DNA of 64,000 nt from Gracilaria gracilis (Eukaryota > Rhodophyta > Florideophyceae > Gracilariales > Gracilariaceae): positions 682,001 to 746,000 of the forward strand of contig JARGSG010000028.1 of the NCBI GenBank assembly GCA_030374805.1. Direction: 5' to 3'. Shown here piece by piece: positions 29,391 through 41,711 of the stretch. Under the pieces are notes generated by a model that worked only from the letters and a program-made list of their open reading frames with translations, did no database searches and was not told the origin of the DNA. Within the stretch, counting starts at the first letter, position 1, and every line of letters begins with the position of its first letter. The position numbers were made by a program, and so were the translations under genes.

Positions 29391-31247
29391 ATGGCGGGTC
29401 CAACTCCCAACCGTGGGCATAAAAGCGCATCCCCGAAGTCTTCGGATTCCATCTCGCCTCGCGAAGACCAAGTCGCTACCACTTCAAATTGCAAACCTCG
29501 CTCCAGCGACGATCAACCCTGTTCACAACAGTCTTCGACTCGCTCTTGCGGTGTTACTACCAACCTTCCCGTTCCTCGAGTGCCTCGCGCGATGAGCGGT
29601 CAACCTCCGAACTCGGGATACTTCTCCGCATTTCGTTCCGTGCCTCTTCCGCAAAGCGGCAATTCTTCTGGGGCGTCCCAGGGACTCAACGCCAGTGGCG
29701 GGCACATTCTCCCTCCGGGGCAGCAGCCCCATGGTCACCTCATGCATGACGTGCCGTGGCCTTCCTACAACGAGCTAGTCGGGCTGAACCCTCGCGTTCA
29801 CGCGCACCTCTTCCGGACTGCTCCGTGGTTTCATCCTACAGCATGTTTTCAACGAGGAGCTTATCGTGTCCTATGCGGACGGTACTGATCGCCTCCCCGG
29901 GGATCTTCCGGCGTTAGCCACCACTTCGTGGGATTGGCGTCGACGGGTTGCCGTCCATCCTCACGCAATCTTGCGGCGTTCCGGCGAGTCGCTGGCTTCC
30001 GCTCAGGCGGCATTGGTTCGCTTGGGCTATGCGCAGCAGAGCCGGGCGAACTTCGAGTTCCCAATTCCTGATTCCATCAGCTTTGATCTCCGGTTGTACC
30101 GTACTCAAGGCGAGATTTCGTATTGCGCCCGCTTAGCGGTGGTTGAGACTTACTCCTGGAGAGGACGTCCTAATGTACGCCAGGAGGCGGTGTGTTGGAT
30201 TCATCCAATCATCCGGGCGGAGTTCAGGTATCTTCGCCGGGAGTCCAATTCGCGGTGGTTACAGAACTTCATCCGTGATGAGCGTCGTGCACGTTCCCGT
30301 TTCGGGTTTCTCGTCCCGTATCAAAACACGGAGATCAATCGAATCCGGCACAATCACCGGCTGGGCCGTTACGTTCCAATTCCCACTTGGTGGTCCTCGG
30401 TGGAGGTGTGTCAATCCGCACCACGGCTTATCTCCTATGGGAAGTATATGACCAGTATCGACTGTGGTATGTCCCGCCTTGCCTTCGTGCGTGCATCCGA
30501 GAACTCTCGTTGCGAGTCCCTCTGGGAGGTGAAAACAATGCCGAAGAAGTTCGTGGGCTCCTCGACGTAGTCGGCCGAGTTGATTGGGCCAGCGTGCCCT
30601 TCGCTCAGAGTGGCCGCGGTCACGGGGACGGCGGTTTCGACCGGTCTCCGGGACGACGCACGCCATTGGCGGGAGACTTCATCTTTTCCAATCCCTGGGA
30701 AGTGCAAGAGATCACCGCAGCTGAAGCGGCAGCTCTCCGGATGGCTCCGAGGTATATCCCTTACGGGCATCCCGTTGGCTTCGTCGACGCTGACGATTTT
30801 TACCACGCCTACGGCGGTGACGACGACCAAATGATGGACGACAAACCCGAGGTGGGGAATTATGAAGACGTAGTCGAAGAGGTTCCTTCCGCCAACGCGG
30901 CTGAGCCGACCTCCAATGACACGGGAGCGCCGGGAATGGCGACGGCTGAGCCGTTGAATCCACCCGCGCCCGAACCTTCGTCGGTAGGTGCCGTGGTGGC
31001 TTCCCTTCCGCACGAACCAGATGTGATCGAGGTGCCTGCCGTCCTCCCCTCTGGGGGTGGGACCAGTGAGGCGGCTGTGATCGCTCAGTTCCTCCGAGGG
31101 GTTGGGCTTTCCGCAACTGTCCCGATCGGGGACGTCGCCGCATTGCGGGACGCGTTGGCTGCACGCCTTACTGGCAGATCCAATCCCAGCAATGGGGGTA
31201 CTGGTGACGGCGCTCCGGGCCCTTCCAACCAAGGGTCAGGGGCTTAG
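29391..31247 (+). pseudogene. Antisense ORF (aORF) of gypsy B
   Basis: It starts at ATG 29391, only 35 bp inside the 3' LTR, and runs opposite to gag-pol for about 619 codons with two frameshifts (near 29865 and near 30400). The N-terminal part is Ser/Pro/Gln-rich. The conserved core has APWFHPTA, WRRRVAVHPHA, RAEFRYLRR.SN, FLVPYQNTE, YDQYRLWYVPP, VDW, DRSPGR and GHPVGF, in the same order as copies A and C. The C-terminus is acidic and then Ala/Pro/Gly-rich. There is no recognised domain. Its start next to the LTR suggests transcription from antisense promoter activity in the 3' LTR. Confidence 0.75.
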
Positions 31248-31421
31248 TCCATCTTCCTCCTGATTCCCGCTATGCGGTGTTGTTGTAGGATATAGCCTTG
31301 ATGGCCATTAAATTTACTTCCGTCTATGACGTATATTTTTCCTTTCCCAAGTGCCAGCTTCGTCTTCTCCCACTTCTCAACTTCCTTCTCGGTGAGCTAG
31401 CTTCTTCCCATTCGGGGCGTG

Positions 31422-34400
31422 TTATCCCACTTGGGCGTTGACAATTGTCGCCAGGAGACCCGTGAGAGTACGCCGATGGTACTGCACCACTTTCGATCGT
31501 GGGAGATGCTCGATTGGCTCATGCGAGTCAGCCTCGGGTCCGTAGCCGTACCAACGTACGAGATACTGTATGTACCCCAACGGGTGGTATGAGTGTTCCA
31601 CTATGTGGTCCACTACGAACTCCTGTCGGAAGACTTCCCGGCCTTGCCGTGTGATTACGACATCCTGCTTCGGAGAGCTCTCCGGCGGCTTCACCGTGTG
31701 TGGCACTGCGTCGGTGCTCCGGTTAGACCGTGTTGTGTCCAACAAGGTTGGTGGCACTGTACCTTCGCGGTGTGGTCCCCCACTTGGGTCGATTGTCACG
31801 CGTCTCGTGGTGTCGGTGTTCCCGATGCCATGGTTTGATAGAGTTCCTTCTCCCGCGGGAGTCCCCGAGTGGGCGTACCGCAAGTTTGCGTGGTAGCGAC
31901 CGTTTCGACGGAGTTGTGTGTGGCGTCGAACGCGCTCGCGTCAACGGTAACCCTGATTGAACCGGCCTCGCCGTGGTGGCACGTGACGTTGTCAACGGTT
32001 GGCCGTCATTGGTCTGCGCCGTGGCGTGTTCCGCCTCCGTATGCACGGGAGGTGTTAGCTCAGTTTGTCGACGTGGTTCGCTCGCTGAGCTGATCTCCCT
32101 TACAGGTGTAGTCCGTGTGCTACGATTGGCACTTCCCTGCCGGGCATTTAGCGACGTGTTCACGGTGTGGCCCGCCTCAGGCGTGTTGGGCGACTTAGTC
32201 TCCAACGACTCTTCTCCGTCTTGGACGTGCGAGCTCAACGGCGCCTTTGGCGGTGTTTCCACTCCGTTATGTGACGTAGTCACTCCAGGCGCGCTATGCG
32301 GCGTAGGCAACGGCTTCGCCGGTAACGACTGAGTCTTCTGGGTCCTGTCCCGCACGGCGGTAGTGTCTGGTGACGATTCCGCTTCTGCGTTGATGCGCGG
32401 CGACCCTGACGAGACGCCGGGCTCCCGAGAGGGCTTTGATTACGCATTAGCGGTGTCTCTCTTCCGTGCCACACGGTGTTCCTCACGCGACAGCGCGGAA
32501 GCATGACGATTAACGAGTCCCTCCCCCTCCTTAGATGGAGCGACATGGGGAGTGGGTGTCAACTCGCCAATGCGGCGAATAATTACGCCAGGCGGCGGGG
32601 CTTCAGACAGCGAAGCACCAGGGCGCGTAGAGTCCGATAACATTGGCAAATCCAAGAGTCCCCTGCTTGGGTGTGGTACCTCCCTAGGGCGGTCGATCGG
32701 GGGTGGGTCCGGTGTGTCCGTAGTGTTCGTTTTCGCTTCTGCGGTAGAATGTTCACTTGATGGGTCGTTTCCCGCAGGCGGGGGTGCAAAAACCACGCGA
32801 TCGCGGGAAATTCGTTGCTGTTGTTGACCCATCTCCACTACGACAGTGTCGGATTCTACAGCAATTGTCTTGAAGGGACCATCGGCGACGGGTGAGAGCT
32901 TGTGGCGTTTCTCCTTGCCTGGGTTCCAATACTCCTTACGGATGAACACATAGTTCCCTTCTTTAAGGGCGGTTGGTCTTCGAGGGGATCGCTGATCGAA
33001 ATCAAGCTTATACGCGGCTTGTGACCGGGCCATTGACCGTTGTGCTGCAGGGACCAGCTTGATAAGCCATGTCTTCCAGGTTTCCCTGTGTCTTTTCGTC
33101 GAAGGAAATTGATCCAGCTTTGGCTGTGCTTCGAGCGCCACGGGCGGTGGGGTGCGAGACAGAACTAATTCAAATGGAGTCAATCCCGTAGTACGGTGTA
33201 CCTGGGTGTTGTATGCGAATGTCAGCGCATCGGTGAACAGGGTCCACGTGGTGGGGTGATCGGCTACGAATGAACGGAGTGCTGCTAACAGCGTCCGCTT
33301 AAATCGTTCAGCCTGCCCATTACACTGGGGATGGTAGGCTGTCGTGAAGAGATTCTTGACATCCAGAATTCTGCATACATCCCCGAAGAACCGGGAGGCA
33401 AACTGTTTCCCGTTGTCGGAGAATAGATTCACCAGTGGACCGTAGAAGAATGCCCAATGGGTGACGAATGCTTGCGCAACCGTCAATGACGTGATTCTTC
33501 GTAATGGTACGGTACGAACGAGCTTCGAGAAACGATCCGTGATCACGAGTAGAAATTTGTTACGCCACTTGGGAGCGAGGAACGGTCCCAAAATATCGAT
33601 GGCTACGAATTCCAGGGGCGCCCTTGCGGAGAAGAGCTTCAAATTCGTCGCATGGCGGCGAAGCTTGACGCGATTCCGAGCACACTTTGGGCAGAAACCG
33701 CACAGTTGCGTAGCAATCCACAGCCATTGCTGGCCAGTAGAATTTCTTTCGCAATGTAAGGTACAGTTTCCATCCTCCGACGTGGCCACTAAGTTTGGCA
33801 TAGTGTGATAAGTGTAACACCCGAGATTGTAAGGCGTGTGGCACCACTATTTGTGGGTTTCCAGTTACCGTGCGAACGAGATATCCAATATCATTCACCC
33901 GAAAGGAGAGATCGGCTCCTCCATTGAGTTGCGCCCGAATCTTCGTGCAGTAGGGATCGCTGAATTGTTCCCTAACCATCTCCTCCGTTGTGACGGGTAC
34001 GAAATTCCCCGGTAGGGGGTTCGCACTTTCGCTGACAGCGAGTAGGTCATCCAGTTCCTGGTCAAAATCCAGTTCGTCTGGCCATTCCTCTTCGATATCA
34101 TCCAGCTCACCTGCGATGTAGTCGTCAACTGCGAAGCAGGGTATTTCCTTGTCATCGACGGCTAACGCTTCCCCTGTGGTGGGTAGGCGAGAAAGGGCGT
34201 CGGCTTGTGTATTGTTGGCCCCTTTCTTGTAGGCGACGTCGAAGTCGAACTCTGCAAGTTGCAGTCTCCAACGCATTAAGCGGCCTGAAGGCTCCGATAT
34301 GGAGAGTAGCCATCTCAATGATGAGTGATCCGTGTAAACGGTGATATGAGCACTCATGAGGTAGGGGCGTAGTGTGCATAATGCCCACACTACTGCAAGA

Positions 34401-36682
34401 CATTCCTTCTCCGGGACGGAGAAATTCTTCTCATGCACGTTTAACGAACGGGACCAGTACCCAATTGGCTTCCGTTCCCCCTCTGAGGTGGTTTGAAACA
34501 AGGCGCAGCCAACCTGGTAGTCACTAGAATCCGTGTCCACGGTATATGAAAGTCCCGGTTTCGGTAGTGACAATACTGGTGCCGTGGTTACAGCCTCTTT
34601 GAGAGAGTTAAAGGCTTCCGTCTGAGTAGACGGGAATGGGTCCAATTTAGACGGTTGACCGTTCCGCAGAAGCGCGTTGAGAGGTGCCGCAATGTCCGCG
34701 AAGTTGAGAATAAACCGTCTATAGACGTTGACTAATCCTAGAAAAGATCTCAGTTCAGTCAGGGTAGTCGGTTCCGTAGCCTATTTCAGCGACTTTACAC
34801 GAGCTTCCTCGATCATGACACGTCCTGGACGGATTATGTGACCCAGATACTTGACAGTATCCGTGAAGAATTCGCATTTCCTCAGCTTGAGTGTCACTCC
34901 GGCGTCCCGTAACGCGGCCATTATGTCTCTCACATGTGCGAGGTGTTCATCCAGATTATCTGAGAATACAATGACGTCGTCAAGGTAGACGAGACAAGTA
35001 CGCCACTTGAAGCGGGCCACTAGGATATCAATAGCACGCTGAAAAGTAGCGGGAGCATTGGTTAAACCAAAGGGCATCCGTTTAAAACGGTAGAGGCCAG
35101 AATGGCAGACAAACGCTGTCTTGTCCTGATCCTGCTCTCTTACTGGAACCTGCCAGTATCTCCAGTTAGCATCCAATGCCGTGAATACGGTAGCATTTCC
35201 GAGAGAATCGATGTATTCATCCATACGTAAAATAGGGTACACGTCCTTGACGGTAAGAGCGTTTAGACGACGATAGTCGATACAGAAGCGCCAGGAACCA
35301 TCCAGTTTCGGAGCCAGTACCACTGGTGATGCCCACGGCGAATATTCTGGTTCTATAACTCCTGCACGGAGCATCTTGTGCACCTGAAATTGCTCTTCTT
35401 CTCTGGCCTTGGGCTCTGCCCTGTACGGATGTTGGGCTACTGGCCGAGAGTTCGGAAGGAGATCAATCCGGTGTTCCGTGGTATTTATCTCTCCGAGAGA
35501 ACCATCCCACATTGTGGTGAATTCACGAAGCATATCGCGCAGTCGTTTGTGGTGTGTCTCCGGAACATGTCCGAGGTCGAGTTCTTCCAGTTCCTACACT
35601 AGGTCCAATTGGTCGTAACTCGTCGGAACGCGTGTCTTCTCTGTCTTAACAGGTTGCTGACCCGAGAGAATCGGCGACGGTGACGAATGGGATTCCAACT
35701 CCTCCCCCGCCTTAGAGTGAACGATTCCAAGCACATCGGCAGCAGTCATCTTCATCGGTACCAACGCAGTTGGATGCGGCATGACCGAGCCAATCACTTG
35801 GTTTTTCACCAGATACTGGGTTGTTTTGCCTAGATTGGCTATCAACAAGTAAAACGGATTATCCTGTTCCACCTGGACCACTCCATTAGCAATGGAAAGA
35901 GAGTATTTATCATACAACGACGGCAATGGCGGGACGACTCGTAAACCGTGTTGACGGGAATACACCTGTACCCAGACTTGAGACTCTGGAGGCACGCGTG
36001 TCGCGGAGGCAACACGAACCTTCGTAGATTTCCGAGAACTCGGTGGTGCTTCCTGCGCCGCAGGTAGAGTTACATGCTTCTCGGAGGCATGCCTCAAAGG
36101 ACGACGAACAATCGGCACGGACGAACTATCTTCCATTTCAACACGCCTCCGGCGGGGCCTAATGGCATCGACAAAGCGGTCGCAAAAGTCACAACCCAGA
36201 ATGACTGGGGCGGCCAGGGACCGACAGACGACAAAGTCGAGCTTCACCACTCATGAGCCCAAGCGGATTACCAACTCGATGTATCCTACCGTTGACAACG
36301 GGTTGTTATTCGCGTCGGCGACGTCAGGAATGTCGCCACGGCGAATGTGTGACCGCAAGGCGGGTGGCAATGCTGTCTCAACAACGAAGTTCGAACCTGC
36401 GCCTGTATCTGATACAGTGAGATAACGCACCATAAATTGGGGTGAAAGGCCAAGGTCGGCATATACCTTGTAATTGCGTTTGGCCATCACCATAACTCTA
36501 TCCGCGAACCGGTTATTTCTTACCCGTATCCACGGTCGAGTAAGAACACCAAGGTGTTCTGAGTTCACGTCTTCGACGGCCTGTTTCTTCGAGAGGATTC
36601 GGACCTGGGAGCGAGGCAGAGACGCCTCGGGCGCCTTCAGTCTCAACTCTGAGGGCGTCTCTCCAAGAGAGGAGACTCCCAT
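31422..36682 (-). pseudogene. Gypsy B pol (broken)
   Basis: The frame segments in order are: 36682-36251 (ATG at 36682; protease with SDTGAG), 36250-35594, 35533-34781 (RT, YLDD), 34645-33560 (RNase H and integrase zinc finger), 33801-32440 (integrase core with SDNG and QAERF, then GPF module DGPFKTI), 32355-31723 (S/T/P-rich linker) and 31883-31422 (chromodomain, RWYGY and SHEP). Each join is a frameshift or stop, so the gene cannot make an intact polyprotein. Homology to element A is clear throughout. Confidence 0.88.
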
Positions 36683-36694
36683 AATTAGTTTTTC
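36680..36694 (-). promoter_or_regulatory. Gag-pol junction: G AAA AAC slippery site, stop, pol ATG (B)
   Basis: On the minus strand the gag frame reads G AAA AAC TAA, then TT, then ATG of pol, which is in the -1 frame. A slip of -1 on AAA AAC leads straight into pol. Copy C has the same arrangement. Termination-reinitiation at the overlapping ATG is the alternative. Confidence 0.6.
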
Positions 36695-38809
36695 TGAGCA
36701 GATTCCGCCTGAGGCGTATGCTCAGTGCTCTGAACCATTGATGCCTGGACACCAGCGGCAGAAGCGTCCGCAGTAGCGGTTGAATTTCCCTCGAGAGGGG
36801 TACGGGGGTGAAAGGTCACCATGTTCTGGGCAATCGGAGCCGCAATTGTGCGTGGAATATCCATCTTCGCGCGGATGTACGATGCCATTGAAACGGAACC
36901 CTTGTCCTCAGGTGAGAGGGATTCGTAGTTGGCAATGACTTGTGCCCATTCACGCATGTTTGAAACGCACTGCGAAGAAGTATGCCCTGGCGTATAGCAG
37001 AGGTGACAGATCAATCCCACAATGGCATTGACGTTCCGAGTATTCGAGAATCGCACCGCTGGGCGGGAAGCTTGCCAGCCAGGCCGTGAAGCCCGGGTTC
37101 CACCGTTCGCATATGACAGTCGAGGCGGTCGAACTCGGTTCGAATCTGTGTACAGCAGTGTATCGTCCGGAGCCGTTTGAAACGAGGCATCCGTGGTTGA
37201 GGGAAGCTCCGTCGTCGGGATTGAAAGCACGTTGCTACGGGCAAAGTGCACCTGATCATACTCCTTATTGGAGTGTTCCTCAGCCAGCATCGACGCTGAG
37301 GGGGTTCCCGATTCCAACATCAACGCTTTAGCGGACTTCAACCGGGTACCCGGGACTCGTGCGCGTAGCGCATCGCCTTCGGCGCGTGCATACTGCACCA
37401 GTTCCAAGTACGTAGTCTTACGGTTCTCTTCACGGCGACGGGCCACTAGCGTCCGTATAGCCGGGTCTAGTCCATCAACGAACATGGTACAACGCTCTTG
37501 AGCGGAATAAACATTGCCACATCGGTGGAAGGCCTTATTCAGGCGCACCGAGTAATCGGTTTCCGTTTCGCCGCGGGCGTTGTTCGGTGTCTCTCGGAGC
37601 GAGGATAGCCGACTGGATGGCGGTACCAGTGGCATAGGACCTCAGTAGATAATTAACTGCTTCAGGCCAGCAAGTAAACCCTCCTTCAGAGGCGCGCGAT
37701 GAACCTCTTACAGAGTTGTACTGACCTTCCGCAAGTTCGCGTAGAAAATAGGGCAGCGCGACAAACGCCTGTCCTTCATTCATCCCAAAGATGTCGGCTT
37801 CCGCTACAAAGCGTGATATGAAATCCAACACCAGGATGGGATCATCGCCTGTGAACAGTTGAATACGGAGCGACGGCTGCATCCGTTTGATACAGTCTTT
37901 GACCTTTCCCGTCCCACGGGGAGTTCTATCCAATGAGTAGTCCTCCAAGCGGTAATACCGGTATGACAACAGCTTTTTCTAGAGCAAATTGGTAGGCTTC
38001 AACTCTTTTAATCCAGAGTGCTTCCTTCCCTTCGAGCGGGCGCGTATCACACCTTGGGTGGCTGATGACCGCTTTGAGCGTGACGAACGCCCACAAGGGG
38101 CTTCTTCTACCGACGAGTGGGACGAATCAGACCCGGTTGACCGGAGTGAAGAAAGAGAAGATGCTGACGAATCAGAGTCGTAGTTCTTCCGCTCCTTGCG
38201 TGCTTTGGATCCACTGACCTTCTTGTCACGGTGTGAAACAGCAACTGGCTCAGCCTGGCGATTGGATCCAACCAGGACGGTTTGTTCCACCGTTTCTAAA
38301 CGGGCGCGGAGGCGAGTAAACTTCTCAGCCACGTCCTCCACGAAATAAGCAGGTTCTCCAAAAGCTTCCGAGAGGGAGTTGACATCACCACGCAATACGC
38401 GGAGATTCTCAGAAAAGTCCTGCAAAGCAGTGTCATCTACCTTCTTTCGAAGTAGCGACAACTCCTTAGCAAGGGTAGCATGGGCAGCCCGCGTGAAGCG
38501 GAGCTGCTCTTTCACAGTTAAGAGGGTGGTGCCATTGACAGGAGCCCTCAGAGGTGCCTCAGGGGTGGGAGCTACAGAAGGGACCGTACCTCCTACGATA
38601 GGGGCAAGACCAGCAATGGCAGGAGCCGGTCCATCACCTCGATGAGGGTTGATCAACGACGTGGGCGGAAGTCGAGTGGTCGTCGGCACAGCTTCAGTAG
38701 CCGGCATCCCTTCAGTCCGGGACCATGAACGGGTGGGGATCCGTGACAGAAGTGGCGGACCCGATCTTCCAGTCTGACTGCCTGTCTTCGGACGATCTGA
38801 CAGCGTCAT
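36685..38809 (-). pseudogene. Gypsy B gag (broken)
   Basis: Starts at ATG 38809. The N-terminal coiled-coil and Ser/Arg-rich region (YDSDSSASSLSSL) runs in frame through GRKHSGLKELKPTN, showing that gag was a single protein in this clade, then hits an amber TAG at 37979-37981. The capsid region follows (YYRLEDYSLDRTPRGTGK), with a frameshift near 37600, and the CCHC knuckle CHLCYTPGHTSSQC. It ends at TAA 36685-36687, just before the pol ATG. Confidence 0.82.
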
Positions 38810-38958
38810 GACAAGAACAACCGTACAATGGGATAATCGACAGCCAATTGGCTGGGACTTCCAATGAACTTCCAAATGGAGACAAGGGCAAAAGAACTAA
38901 CCTCGCCACGAGTGAATTCACGAGTGAATCTTCCGACAAAAACTAATCGTTTCTAAGT

Positions 38959-38968
38959 CGGGAGACCA
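38959..38968 (-). promoter_or_regulatory. Primer-binding site, tRNA-Tyr type (element B)
   Basis: The same CGGGAGACCA as in element A, with the same two-base spacing from the LTR and the same TAAGT flank. Confidence 0.75.
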
Positions 38969-38970
38969 CT

Positions 38971-39817
38971 TGTAAAGCAACGCCTTTGGCGGGAAAAGCG
39001 CAGGCTCACGAAGACGTTCGGAATCTTCCCCTCGACAGGGCAGCACAGCGAACGGAGCAATCCGAGAATGACACAGCTAAGCCGGGTGTAAATCCGAGGT
39101 CAAACCACCACGACAAGCGTTGGAGCGTTAGGCTGATTAGTAGTTGGTAGAGATCCACGTGTTCACACGGTCACGAGATGAGTCTTCGAAAGAGAGTAGC
39201 ACGGCAACGACAAGGTGTCGGAAACAGGCCACTGAGAACAGGGCAAAAAGGCAAACCCAAAAGGGGGAGAAAGCAAACCACCAGAGTGGGGAAAAGAGAG
39301 AGAATAAAGCAAACCCAATACAGGGGCGAGTATAAGATAATAGGTCGGAACGAGACACACATATAGTGGTTATACTCTGAGCGCCACAAGGGTGGGTAAC
39401 TATACGTGAGCAACGCAGTCGTCACTCCACTTGGAGGTGAACGATCCGCGAAGGCGTGATAGTTAGAGCCAGAAGCCCTTGCTTGGCAAGGGGCAGTTTA
39501 CTTGGGGGAGCGGTGCTCAACCCTCTAAGTACTGAGCTCGGCGCACCACTGACAGTGGGTGCACCGGCCAAAATAATCTATAAAATATCTAAGTAAATAC
39601 AGCAATGCTGGGTGCACTGCCTCTGGCATATCCGTGCTACACGTGTGCTATCCACACCCGCTAAGCGGCGCCTCGAGCCGTGAAATCCACATGTACATGT
39701 GTGGGAATTACCTCGAGGCGACACGCTAATAGCGGTGTAGCTCATATATATCTACTAACGCATGATGCGGAAATTAACTAAGTACCTCAAATCGCCTCCA
39801 AGGAGTGTTGTCCTTCA
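38971..39817 (-). repeat. 5' LTR of gypsy B
   Basis: 847 bp, partner of 28506-29355, differing by a 3-bp gap near 39712 and roughly 25 substitutions. AGCCGGGTGTAA is at 39080-39091. Confidence 0.9.
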
Positions 39818-40773
39818 GATATTGCACAGAACTACATGTGCAGCAAATCCAAAGTTTTAGGTTTCTTGAACAACCTATTCACTGGTGGAGCTCGCACAAT
39901 TTTCCGCCAACATGTCAAGGGTAAAGTGCGGGATTACGATGAGGCTATAAAATTTTGGAAAAATACTTCCATAACGAGACAGTGAAAGCCCGTATACTTG
40001 CAAAACTACAGGCTCTAACGTTCGAAGAGTTCACAAGCCCTGACGTCTCCCTCAATGACGCCTTCGCCAAACTCACGACCAAGATCGAAGAACTGTTTCC
40101 CCGTATTCCCTCTCAACTTCAAGACGACTATCAAAAGAGGCTCATACTTTCGAAGACAGTGGAACACCAACCTTGGGCAACCGCGACTCTTGATCTTACT
40201 ACGGCAGAACTACCGACCTACACCACCCTTTCAGGTGCTCTGGCGCATGTCCTTCAGAAAAATGTTGCTCGTACTTCGAACAACCCGGTGCAGACCAACC
40301 CGGCCAACGGAGCCTTCTACAAGAACCTCGGCTTTGGTCGCTATTCTAATCGTGGCCAGCATCACCGCTACGCACGTAGTTCGGAATCACCCAGTTCCAA
40401 GGAACACCGACGCCCGCACCACAATTCCTACCACAATGATTACCGTCGTAACAATTACAACTCTCAGCGACAAACCCGTCAGATGTACCGTATTCGTCGC
40501 CATTTCAACCACTCCCGTGGAACACGCGGCGCGTACTACGTCCTCCAGGATGATCTGGAACCAATCAGAGACAAAACCGAAGACGTCCCCTCCGACCATG
40601 AAGATCACGATGATGGCACAGACCCTACCGAACCCAACACGCAAGACCGTCCGCCCGACCAAAACGAAGAGAGCACCGACACGACCCCCACCTACTTCAT
40701 ACAAACAGCCACTGACTCTGCAAATTTCCATGCCAACATGCAACATCCAGACTTCTCCGATCAGCCTTTTTAG
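39818..40773 (+). pseudogene. Copia D gag, C-terminal part
   Basis: Resumes after gypsy B. The first 130 bp read NYMCSKSKVLGFLNNLF and on to DEAIKF, where a one-base loss shifts the frame. It then continues from about 39955 (LEKYFHNETVKARILAKL) to TAG 40771-40773. The middle is helical; the end is rich in His, Arg, Asn and Tyr (YHNDYRRNNYNSQRQT), then acidic and Thr/Pro-rich. There is no CCHC knuckle, so RNA binding may rest on the basic stretch. Pol overlaps in the -1 frame, with a U-rich CCTTTTTAG at the gag stop. Confidence 0.65.
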
Positions 40774-41024
40774 AAGGGAGCCAACCTGGCCATCTGCCTC
40801 CCATTTCACCACTGCCGCCTGAACCGGACATACCGGAAGACCACACAGACGACTTTTCAGTCCCTGCTTCGACCACACCCTCCCACCCTCCACCTGCGGA
40901 TGAACCCATTCCCCCTGATCAAAGTTCACTACTCCGACGAGTCAAGAATGCTATGCTGCACTGCCTCTCGCGCCTCCCACGTCGAATCGCCCTTCTTACT
41001 CGATATCGATCCTAAACAATTGCA

Positions 41025-41690
41025 TCGGACATCATCCACATCCCACATATATATCTCTCCGAAATAGCACTTGCCTTAGATTCTCCCTCCGTCACTTTCG
41101 ACGGCGCACTCGTCGACTCCGGTGCTTCCCGCAGCGTGATTGGCAAACCGCAACTGCTCGCCCTCTGCGAGATCCTCCAAACACCAATGAAATTGCAACC
41201 TACCAGTATGAGATTTAGTTTCGGAGACGGGCAGCAGAACAGCATCGGATCCACCGACATCACCCTTCCCACGAGTATTGGAACCAACATCACAGTCCAC
41301 GCATACGTCGTTGACGTGCACCTTCCATTCCTGCTCAGCCTCGACGTCTGCACCCACTATCGCCTTGTACTGGATATGCACGCTGATACATTGCGCTCCA
41401 AAGTCGGGGGCTGGACCGAACGCCTCATGCGCCACCGTGGACATCTTTACTGGACTTGGGACACTGACGCACTCCGTACAGCCGCATCTTCAATCGCATA
41501 TGCTTACGCATCGGCCTTCTACTCTCTCCCAGAGTTACGACGTCTTCACTACCACTTCTTCCACCCCTCGGCACAGAAACTGTACAACCTCATACAACGC
41601 GCCCGCCCAGAACAACTCACTCCCGCCACCCACAAGATCCTAGACGAAATTTCCAATGCCTGTACTACTTGCACCACTTTCTCGTCTTAA
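41025..41690 (+). pseudogene. Copia D pol: protease and integrase zinc finger
   Basis: Aspartic protease with VDSGASRS (DSGA codons at 41115-41126), then the GAG-pre-integrase/HHCC region (LRRLHYHFFHPSAQKL ... CTTC). The frame has TAA at 41013-41015 just before and TAA at 41688-41690. The integrase core continues after that stop in the same frame, so this is a single pol gene with in-frame stops. Confidence 0.8.
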
Positions 41691-41711
41691 CCCCTCCGTT
41701 TCCGAGTTGCC

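Larger units (their letters stand above)
28506..39817 (-). mobile_element. Ty3/gypsy chromovirus, element B (degenerate, both LTRs)
   Basis: Two LTRs (28506-29355 and 38971-39817) bracket, on the minus strand, primer site, gag, pol and chromodomain, plus an antisense ORF next to the 3' LTR. Pol has at least six frameshifts or stops. The flanks TCTAA (left) and GATAT (right) are not a target duplication, so either the duplication has mutated or the element ends were exchanged by recombination. It lies inside Copia gag. Confidence 0.9.
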
